Shown: positions 1 to 5,872 of the stretch, piece by piece
Position numbering within the stretch: the stretch's first letter is position 1
How the letters are laid out: each line of letters starts with the position of its first letter
The notes under the pieces: generated by a model
Databases searched by the model: none
Told to the model about the DNA's origin: nothing
The model's input: the letters and a program-made list of their open reading frames with translations, nothing else
DNA from: Gammaproteobacteria bacterium
Lineage (GTDB): Bacteria > Pseudomonadota > Gammaproteobacteria > Xanthomonadales > Xanthomonadaceae
Reading direction: 5' to 3'
DNA length: 7,013 nt
Assembly: GCA_025360985.1 (NCBI GenBank)
Contig: JANYBA010000345.1
Location: 1-7,013, forward strand
Program-made: the position numbers and the translations under genes

Positions 1-798
1 ATTGGCGCATTCCTTGAGCGAGTCGCGTGCCAGTTCGAGCAATTGCCGCGAGCCGACGGCATCGCCGAAGAATTGCGCGGCCAGTTCCGGCAGCTGGTGC
101 GCCTCGTCGAGCACGAAGGTCGAAGCGCCCGGCAGGATTTCGCCGAAGCCTTCCTTCTTGATCGCCAGGTCCGCCAGCAGCAAATGGTGGTTGACCACGA
201 CGATGTCGGCTGCCTGCGCTTCGCCGCGCGCCTTGGCGACGAAGCATTCCGACCAGAACGGGCATTCGCCGCCGAGGCAGTTGTCGGCGGTCGAAGTGAC
301 TTGCGGCCAAAGCGGGCTGTCCTCGGGGATATCCGGCAGTTCCGACAGGTCGCCGCGCTTGCTGCGTCCGCTCCAGGCGACCACGCGCTGGAATTGCGCC
401 GCCGTTTCTCGACTGGGGAAGCGTTCGCCCTTGGCCTGTTCCATCCGGTAATGGCAGAGATAATTCGAACGGCCCTTGAGCAAGGCTGTCTTCGGGCTCG
501 CGCCGAGCGCGGCGCGCACGCGCGGCAGGTCGCGGTGGTAGAGCTGGTCCTGGAGCGCGCGCGTGCCGGTCGAGATGATCACCCGCTCGCCCGCAAGCAA
601 GGCCGGCACCAGGTAGGCGTAGGTCTTGCCGGTGCCGGTGCCCGCTTCGGCGATCAGCACGTCGCGATCGGACATGGCTTCGGCGACCGCTTCGGCCAAG
701 CGTTGTTGCGCCGGGCGCAAGCGGTAGCCTTCCAGCCGGTCGGACAAGGGGCCGTCTTCGGCCAGCGCGGCGCGGGTGCGTGCGGCGAGGTCGGACAC
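1..798 (-). CDS. yoaA: YoaA/DinG-family iron-sulfur ATP-dependent DNA helicase, N-terminal 266 residues (C-terminus beyond left edge)
   Basis: This is an XPD/DinG-type superfamily 2 DNA helicase that uses ATP to unwind DNA 5' to 3' in the cytoplasm. In E. coli, YoaA works with the HolC (chi) subunit of DNA polymerase III in repair of stalled forks. Seen in the translation: Walker A motif EAGTGTGKT at residues 51-59, ISTGTRALQDQL at about 75-86, KGRSNYLC at 108-115, cysteines 115, 174, 179 and 185 spaced as in the Fe-S cluster domain of this family, VVNHHLLLAD at 201-210, and the DEAH box at 231-234. The wording of these blocks (NCLGGECP, DEAHQLP, FGE) matches E. coli YoaA as I remember it better than DinG. 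The start is GTG at 798: the preceding in-frame codons are CGC and the TAG stop of the lipoprotein gene, so no earlier start exists. No clear Shine-Dalgarno is seen. The gene is intact as far as visible and is the third gene of the mrcB cluster. Confidence 0.93.
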   Translation of the reverse strand, partial: MSDLAARTRAALAEDGPLSDRLEGYRLRPAQQRLAEAVAEAMSDRDVLIAEAGTGTGKTYAYLVPALLAGERVIISTGTRALQDQLYHRDLPRVRAALGASPKTALLKGRSNYLCHYRMEQAKGERFPSRETAAQFQRVVAWSGRSKRGDLSELPDIPEDSPLWPQVTSTADNCLGGECPFWSECFVAKARGEAQAADIVVVNHHLLLADLAIKKEGFGEILPGASTFVLDEAHQLPELAAQFFGDAVGSRQLLELARDSLKECAN

Positions 799-801
799 GC
801 G

Positions 802-1317
802 CTACATGCGCACCGGTGGCGCCTGCGCGCAGCCGGCGACGCGTTGCCGGGCTTGCCCGGCGCCAGCGGCATCGCCGCGGGATTGCCGGGCGAATTGCAA
901 GGTGGTCCAGTTGCGCCGGCACAAGCCGCCGAGCTTGGGCCCGCGCTCGAACGAGCGCTGCGCCAACGTTTCGGCCTCGAGCCAACGGCGCTGTGCCAGC
1001 GCCATCTCGGCCTGCCACTGCATGAGGTCGGGATCGTTCGGCAGCAAGCGCGTCGCCTGTGCCAGCGCGCGCTCGGCGCCGGCGTAATCGCCGCCTTGTT
1101 CGGCCTGCGTCGCTTGCAGGCGCAGGTCTTCCACCTGCGGATCGCGCAAAGGCTGCACGTCGAGTTCGTTGCCGATGGCGCCCGACGCGCGAACTTGCGC
1201 CAGCATTTCGGCGGCCGCCAGCGGGCGCACGGTTTCGACCGGGCTGATCGGCGTCGGTGCGCCGCAGGCGGCGAGCACGCTTGCGAATCCCAGCACGGCG
1301 CAGGCGCTCCGGATCAT
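802..1317 (-). CDS. TPR-containing lipoprotein, candidate LpoP-like activator of PBP1b
   Basis: A 171-residue predicted lipoprotein. Residues 1-17 form a short hydrophobic signal peptide ending in the lipobox LAAC, with Cys18 as the lipidation site. Residue 19 is Gly, not Asp, which favours sorting to the outer membrane. A Pro-rich stretch (20-32) follows, then a helical region. Residues about 63-96 look like a TPR unit (small residues at GDYAGAERALAQA, then LLPNDPD), with a second, more diverged unit at 97-130 (RRWLEAETLAQ). Cys133 and Cys163 could pair in the periplasm. The ATG overlaps the mrcB stop as ATGA, implying translational coupling and a shared role. Known: Pseudomonas LpoP is a TPR outer-membrane lipoprotein encoded beside the PBP1b gene and activates it. 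Inference: this protein does the same job. It could instead be a generic TPR lipoprotein; sequence similarity to LpoP was not tested. The CDS and lipoprotein call are firm, the function moderate. Confidence 0.88.
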   Translation of the reverse strand: MIRSACAVLGFASVLAACGAPTPISPVETVRPLAAAEMLAQVRASGAIGNELDVQPLRDPQVEDLRLQATQAEQGGDYAGAERALAQATRLLPNDPDLMQWQAEMALAQRRWLEAETLAQRSFERGPKLGGLCRRNWTTLQFARQSRGDAAGAGQARQRVAGCAQAPPVRM

Positions 1318-3689
1318 GGCGTCGGTGTCGGTGCTGGCGGCGGGTCCGGCGGATTCTTGTCGTCTGCCGGTTTGTCACCGCCCAGGTGGAACCAGTCGAG
1401 CCAGGAACTCTCCTGGCAGGTCTTGTGCTCGTCGGGCATGAAGCCGGTGACGAACGCGGCGCGGCGCGCTCCCGGGCAGTTTTCCTCGGTGGTCGCGTAC
1501 TCGGTGGCGTCGAGCCAGCCCCAGTCCAGGCCTTCGGACGATACGGTCAAGGACTGCGTCGGGAGTTTCTTGAACAACGCCGACCAGACCCGCATCGCGC
1601 CGGTGGCGCCATACAGACCGGTCGGCTTGTTCTCGTCGTTGCCGACCCAGACCACCGCCAGGTGGCTGCCGGTATAGCCGGCGTACCAGCTGTCGCGGCT
1701 GTCGTTGCTGGTGCCGGTCTTGCCAGCGGATTGCAGCGGTCCCAGGCCATCGGAAATCAGCGCGTGGGCGGTGCCATTGGTGACCGTGCCCTGCAAGGCC
1801 AGGGTGACCAGTCGCGCCGCGATCGCGTCGCCCGCCTGGGCAGGGTCGCCCTTGGTGTCGTAGCGGTTGATCGCCTTGCCCTGCGGGTCAAGCACGCCGC
1901 GCACCGCGCGCAAGGGCTGCATGCGACCGCCGGAAGCCAGGAACTGGTACATCTGCGCCATCGAGAACACCGACAGGTCCACCGAGCCCAGGATCAGAGA
2001 CGGATTGGCCGGCGCACGCAGGCCCGCCAGCACCTTCATCAATTCCGACAGCCGGTTCGGACCGACATCCATGCCGACACGCACCGTCGCCTGGTTGTAG
2101 GAGTGCGCCAGCGCATTGGCGACCGTCACCGTGCCGTGCGACTGGCCGTCGGAATTCTGCGGCCGCCAGGTCTTGCCGCTGGACAGCACCACTTCGACCG
2201 GGCTGTCGTCGACCCAGGTTGCCAGCGAGTAGCGCCCGGGCTGCGCCAGCGCCAGCAGGTAGACGAAGGGCTTGAGCAAGGAGCCGACCGGGCGTTGCGA
2301 TTCGAGCGCGCGGTTGAAGCCGGGTTCGCTGATGCGCGCATTGCCGACCATCGCCAGCACGTCGCCGCTACCGGCGTCGGTAACCACCACGCCGGCCTGC
2401 AATTCCGGGCCCTGCTTGCGCTGGATCTTGGGCAGCGATTCGGTGATCGCCTGTTCGGCCAGGATTTGCGCCGACGGCGACATCGTCGTGAGCACGGTCA
2501 GTCCGGCGCCGCTGAGCATGTCCTCGGGATAGTCGCGCGCCAGTTGCCGGCGCACGAGGTCGAGGAAGGCCGGCGCGCGATTGCGCGCCACGCCGGGATG
2601 TTCGCTGACGCCCAGGGGCGTGGCCTTGGCGCGCTTGGCTTCATCGGCGCTGATCAGCCCCACCTCGGCGAACACGTCCAGCACGACCGCGCGGCGTCGC
2701 AACGCGCGCTCGGGAAACCGGCGCGGATCCCAGTAGCCCGGCCCCTGGATGATGCCGATCAACAAGGCCATGTCTTCGGTGCGCAGGGTCGCCAGGTCGC
2801 GGCCGAACCAGAAATCTGCGCCGGCGGCGACGCCGTGGATCGACTGCTTGCCCTGCTGGCCGAGGTAGACCTGGTTGAGGTAGGCCTCGAGGATGCTGCG
2901 CTTGTCGAAGCGCGCCTCGATGATCAGCGCATACAGGGCTTCCTTGACCTTGCGCTTGACGGTCTTGGTGTTGCTGAGGAACAGGCTGCGCACCATCTGT
3001 TGGGTGAGCGTGCTCGCGCCCTGTTCGAATTCGCCTTCGCGCAGGTTGACCCAGATCGCGCGCAACACGCCCCAGGGGTCGATGCCGTGGTGGTTCTTGA
3101 AGTTTCGGTCCTCCACCGCCTGCAGGCCGGAAATGAGCAGCGGCGGCACTTCTTCGAGGCGGACCAGCCGGCGTTCTTCCTCGCTGATGCCGTACAGCGT
3201 AGCGATGCGCGCCGGATCGACCCGGACGCGGTCGAGCCTTTTCTTACTGGCGGCGTCGATGACGTGCGCGACCTGCCCCGCCGAAAACACCACCTCCAAT
3301 TGCCGCGCCGGCACGGCGCCGTCCTCGTCCATGAAGGCGCGGGTTCCGATCCGGAAATTCTGGCCGTCACGGACATAGGTTCCGGGCAGCCGCCCTTCAC
3401 CATCGGCGCGATAGGCCGCGGCCGACAACTCCAACTCCAGCGCGTCGCCGTCCAGGCGCAGGCCCGGGCGCAAGACCAGCGGCCGGGCGAACACCCGGGT
3501 CGGCACCTGCCACTGCAACTGCGCGAATTCGCGCCGGACTTCCCGGTCCAGGTGCCAGACGTAGGGGATGCCGACGCCGAGGAACAGGCCGAGGCCGAGC
3601 AGCGCCACTCGCCACCACCAATAGCGCAGCAACTGCCGGTAGGGATGCGGAACCGGGGTGTCGACGTCGTCGTCGTTGGAAGTGGGCAA
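1314..3689 (-). CDS. mrcB: Penicillin-binding protein 1B, bifunctional glycosyltransferase/transpeptidase
   Basis: A class A PBP that polymerises lipid II into glycan strands and cross-links them in the periplasm, anchored in the inner membrane. The 791 residues show: an acidic cytoplasmic tail (Asp run at 6-10); one membrane segment at about 27-44; a UB2H-like region at about 65-150, the part that marks PBP1b over PBP1a and docks Lpo activators; the GT51 domain with EDRNFKNHHGID at 193-204 (catalytic Glu193), GASTLTQQ at 224-231 and KRKVKE at 245-250 (second Glu250); and a transpeptidase domain with SLLK at 470-473 (acylated Ser470), SYN at 530-532 and KTG at 657-659. All key residues are present. 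Only two cysteines occur (738, 758), both after the catalytic core, and the protein ends in a Pro-rich tail (780-791). The start is TTG: an in-frame TAA lies 11 codons upstream with no ATG or GTG between, and the next GTG is inside the membrane segment. First gene of a minus-strand cluster with the TPR lipoprotein and yoaA. Confidence 0.96.
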   Translation of the reverse strand: MPTSNDDDVDTPVPHPYRQLLRYWWWRVALLGLGLFLGVGIPYVWHLDREVRREFAQLQWQVPTRVFARPLVLRPGLRLDGDALELELSAAAYRADGEGRLPGTYVRDGQNFRIGTRAFMDEDGAVPARQLEVVFSAGQVAHVIDAASKKRLDRVRVDPARIATLYGISEEERRLVRLEEVPPLLISGLQAVEDRNFKNHHGIDPWGVLRAIWVNLREGEFEQGASTLTQQMVRSLFLSNTKTVKRKVKEALYALIIEARFDKRSILEAYLNQVYLGQQGKQSIHGVAAGADFWFGRDLATLRTEDMALLIGIIQGPGYWDPRRFPERALRRRAVVLDVFAEVGLISADEAKRAKATPLGVSEHPGVARNRAPAFLDLVRRQLARDYPEDMLSGAGLTVLTTMSPSAQILAEQAITESLPKIQRKQGPELQAGVVVTDAGSGDVLAMVGNARISEPGFNRALESQRPVGSLLKPFVYLLALAQPGRYSLATWVDDSPVEVVLSSGKTWRPQNSDGQSHGTVTVANALAHSYNQATVRVGMDVGPNRLSELMKVLAGLRAPANPSLILGSVDLSVFSMAQMYQFLASGGRMQPLRAVRGVLDPQGKAINRYDTKGDPAQAGDAIAARLVTLALQGTVTNGTAHALISDGLGPLQSAGKTGTSNDSRDSWYAGYTGSHLAVVWVGNDENKPTGLYGATGAMRVWSALFKKLPTQSLTVSSEGLDWGWLDATEYATTEENCPGARRAAFVTGFMPDEHKTCQESSWLDWFHLGGDKPADDKNPPDPPPAPTPTP

Positions 3690-3755
3690 GGCAGTGGTCG
3701 CGCGGGGGTTTTCCGGAGTTTATCAGGCGCTGGCGTGATCTAATTATTGGGACCG
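3690..3755. promoter_or_regulatory. Divergent intergenic region, possible promoters for mrcB (minus) and the glycosyltransferase (plus)
   Basis: This is the only upstream space shared by the divergent mrcB and glycosyltransferase genes, and it contains an unusually AT-rich patch for the window (about 3716-3748). On the minus strand, TGATAAACT (3732 down to 3724) offers a weak -10-like element, with a poor -35 candidate in the AATTAGA stretch near 3746-3740. On the plus strand, TAATTA at 3741-3746 is the best -10-like hexamer, with only a weak TTTATC-like -35 around 3719-3724; it would put the transcript start within a few bases of the ATG at 3756. No operator palindrome was found. The region must hold any local promoters, but the exact elements are guesses. 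Confidence 0.35.
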
Positions 3756-5861
3756 ATGCGCCAGGCCCTTGCCCTTCTCTCCTACCAGTACTCGCGGCTG
3801 GCCGCGCTCTTGCGCCGGGCCGTCGCCAGCCTGCGCCTGCGCGGACTGGCCGGCAGCTGGCGGGTTGCCCGCCAGCGCTGGCGATCGAACCCGTCCGCCC
3901 AGGCCGACTTGGTGCTGGCGACCGGGGACCCCGACCCGCGCGAGCTGCGATTTCCGGAAGAAGCGGCGCCGCGGGCGAGCGTGGTCATTCCGGTGCACGG
4001 CCAGCTCGCTTTCACCCTGCGTTGCCTGCAGTCGCTACTGAAATCGGGCGACCGCGCGCGCTTCGAGGTGATCGTCGTCGACGATGCTTCCGGCGACGAT
4101 TCCGGCGCCGTCCTGCCAGGCATCGCCGGGCTGCGTTACCTGCGCACGGCGCAAAACCTCGGCTTCATCGGCGCCAGCAATGCCGGCGCGGAACTGGCGC
4201 GCGCGCCGTTCCTGGTCTTCCTCAACAACGACACGCTGGTGCAAACCAGGTGGCTGGACGCCCTGCTCGCTACTTTCGCCAACTATCCCGACACCGGCCT
4301 GGCCGGCAGCAAGCTGGTCTACCCGGACGGCCGCCTGCAGGAAGCCGGCGCGATGGTCTTTTCCGACGGCAGCGCGCACAACTACGGCCGCTTCGACGAT
4401 CCCGCGCATCCGCGCTACAACTACGTGCGCGAAACCGATTACTGTTCGGGCGCGGCGATCGCCCTGCCGCGCGCGCTTTTCGAAGCGCTCGGCGGATTCG
4501 ACACGCATTACGCGCCGGCCTATTACGAAGATACCGACCTGGCCATGCGCGTGCGCGAACTGGGCATGGTCGTGCGCTACCAACCGGCGTCGGTGGTCGT
4601 GCATTGCGAGGGCGCGACTGCCGGCACCGACCCGACGCGCGGCATGAAGTCCTTCCAGCGCCCCAACCTCGACAAATTCCTGGCGCGCTGGCTGCCCGAA
4701 CTTTCCAGCGGCCACGCGCCATCCGTGCTGGCTGCCGATCCGGAAGCGGCGATCCTGGCCCGGGCGCGGGCCCGCCTGCTGGTGATCGATGCGCACACGC
4801 CGACGCCGGATCGCGATTCCGGATCCTTGCGCCTGGTCCGCATGCTGCGCTTGCTTGCCGAGGAGGATTGCCACCTCGCCTTCGTCAACCAGGCCTTGCG
4901 CGACGACGGCGCCGCCAGCCGCGCGCTGGAACAGCTGGGCGTGGAAACCTGGTCGCGACCCTGGCTTTCCGAGCTGCCGGCGTGGTTGCGCGAACACGGG
5001 CGGCGCTTCGACGCGATCATCGTCTGCCGCCACCACGTGCTCGGCCCGCTGCTGCCGTTGTTGCGCGTCCATGCGCCGCAGGCGCGGATCGTGTTCGACA
5101 CCGTCGACCTGCACTTCCTGCGCGAAGAACGCGCCGCCTTGCAGGCCGGGCGCAGCGCCTCCGGCCAGACCCGCGCGACCGAGCTGGACCTGATCGCGCG
5201 CGCCGACGCGACCTGGGTGGTCAGCCCGGAGGAACAACGACTGTTGGCGCAACTCGCGCCCACCGCGCGGGTCTCGGTGCTGTCGAACATCCACGATCCG
5301 GTGCCGGGCACGCCCGGGTTCGACAGTCGTCGCGACCTGGTTTTCGTCGGCGGCTTTCGGCATCCACCCAATGTCGACGCCGTGCGCTGGCTGCTCACGG
5401 ACATTTTTCCGCGCCTGCGCCAGAGCCACCCGGAGCTGCGCCTGCATCTGGTCGGACCGGACCCGACGGCGGAAATCCGGAGCCTGGCCGAAAGCGGCAA
5501 CGTCGTCCTCCACGGCCACGTCGCCGACCTGGACGGCCTGCTCGACGGCAAGCGCATCGCGCTGGCGCCGCTGCGCTACGGCGCCGGCATCAAAGGCAAA
5601 GTCAACCATGCGCTGGCGCGCGGATTGCCGGTGGTCGCGACCGCCTGCGCGGTCGAGGGCATGCAGTTGTCGGATGGCGAGAACGTCCTGGTCGCCGACG
5701 ATCCGGCCTCGTTCGCCAATGCGATCCGGCGCCTGCACGATGACCCCGGACTATGGGGACGATTGCGCGACGGCGGCTTGGAAAACACCCGCCGGCACTA
5801 CGCGACCGAAGTCGCCCGCGGCGAACTGCGCGCCTTCCTCGACGACCTGCGACCGCGTTGA
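3756..5861 (+). CDS. Two-domain glycosyltransferase (GT2-type followed by GT4-type)
   Basis: A predicted cytoplasmic or peripheral-membrane enzyme with two glycosyltransferase domains, presumably adding sugars from nucleotide-sugar donors to a surface polysaccharide or lipid-linked glycan. Numbering from ATG 3756 (701 residues): a basic amphipathic N-terminus (1-45) without a clear membrane span; a GT-A fold GT2 domain at about 74-300, with SVVIPVHG, VVDDAS (109-110 Asp pair), the metal-binding type NND at 157-159, a CSGA motif near 230 and YYEDTDLAMR (258-261 acidic cluster); then a GT-B fold GT4-like domain at about 340-695, with LLVIDAHTPTPDRDSGS at its start, FVGGFRHPPNVDA at about 530-542, and the donor-site-like APLRYGAGIKGKV at about 604-616. 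Both domains look complete. An in-frame TTG at 3747 is an alternative start (704 residues), bounded by TAA at 3741. Donor, acceptor and pathway cannot be read from the sequence, and no other sugar genes are visible. Divergent from mrcB, convergent with relA. Confidence 0.92.
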   Translation: MRQALALLSYQYSRLAALLRRAVASLRLRGLAGSWRVARQRWRSNPSAQADLVLATGDPDPRELRFPEEAAPRASVVIPVHGQLAFTLRCLQSLLKSGDRARFEVIVVDDASGDDSGAVLPGIAGLRYLRTAQNLGFIGASNAGAELARAPFLVFLNNDTLVQTRWLDALLATFANYPDTGLAGSKLVYPDGRLQEAGAMVFSDGSAHNYGRFDDPAHPRYNYVRETDYCSGAAIALPRALFEALGGFDTHYAPAYYEDTDLAMRVRELGMVVRYQPASVVVHCEGATAGTDPTRGMKSFQRPNLDKFLARWLPELSSGHAPSVLAADPEAAILARARARLLVIDAHTPTPDRDSGSLRLVRMLRLLAEEDCHLAFVNQALRDDGAASRALEQLGVETWSRPWLSELPAWLREHGRRFDAIIVCRHHVLGPLLPLLRVHAPQARIVFDTVDLHFLREERAALQAGRSASGQTRATELDLIARADATWVVSPEEQRLLAQLAPTARVSVLSNIHDPVPGTPGFDSRRDLVFVGGFRHPPNVDAVRWLLTDIFPRLRQSHPELRLHLVGPDPTAEIRSLAESGNVVLHGHVADLDGLLDGKRIALAPLRYGAGIKGKVNHALARGLPVVATACAVEGMQLSDGENVLVADDPASFANAIRRLHDDPGLWGRLRDGGLENTRRHYATEVARGELRAFLDDLRPR

Positions 5862-5872
5862 TCGCGCATTGA

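Noticed and set aside
43..1677. A 544-codon plus-strand open frame covering yoaA, the lipoprotein and the end of mrcB.
   Set aside because: It crosses three genes on the other strand and has low-complexity composition without motifs; a GC shadow.
3660..3677. Trinucleotide run (GTC/GAC) at the start of mrcB as a possible phase-variable repeat; a similar run lies at 6909-6920 in relA.
   Set aside because: Each holds only a few imperfect units encoding Asp residues; changes would be in multiples of three and would not switch the frame.
1257..3743. An 828-codon open frame on the plus strand antisense to almost all of mrcB.
   Set aside because: It lies opposite a protein with every PBP1b catalytic motif. 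Its translation is dominated by Arg, Gly, Ala, Gln and His with no recognisable domain, which is typical of antisense frames in high-GC genes where stop codons are rare.
3728..3750. Possible sigma-54 promoter: TGGCGT at 3731-3736 before the AT-rich block.
   Set aside because: The -12 GC element is missing at the required spacing; TAATTA occupies that place.
4035..5738. A 567-codon minus-strand open frame inside the glycosyltransferase gene, and a 573-codon plus-strand frame at 4022-5743.
   Set aside because: Both are frame shadows of the motif-bearing GT2-GT4 protein. Their compositions (Arg/Ala/Gln or Arg/Pro rich) show no folded-domain signature.
5848..5868. CGCG-TTGAT-CGCG as a terminator between the glycosyltransferase and relA.
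   Set aside because: The stem is only 4 base pairs and no T-run follows in either direction.
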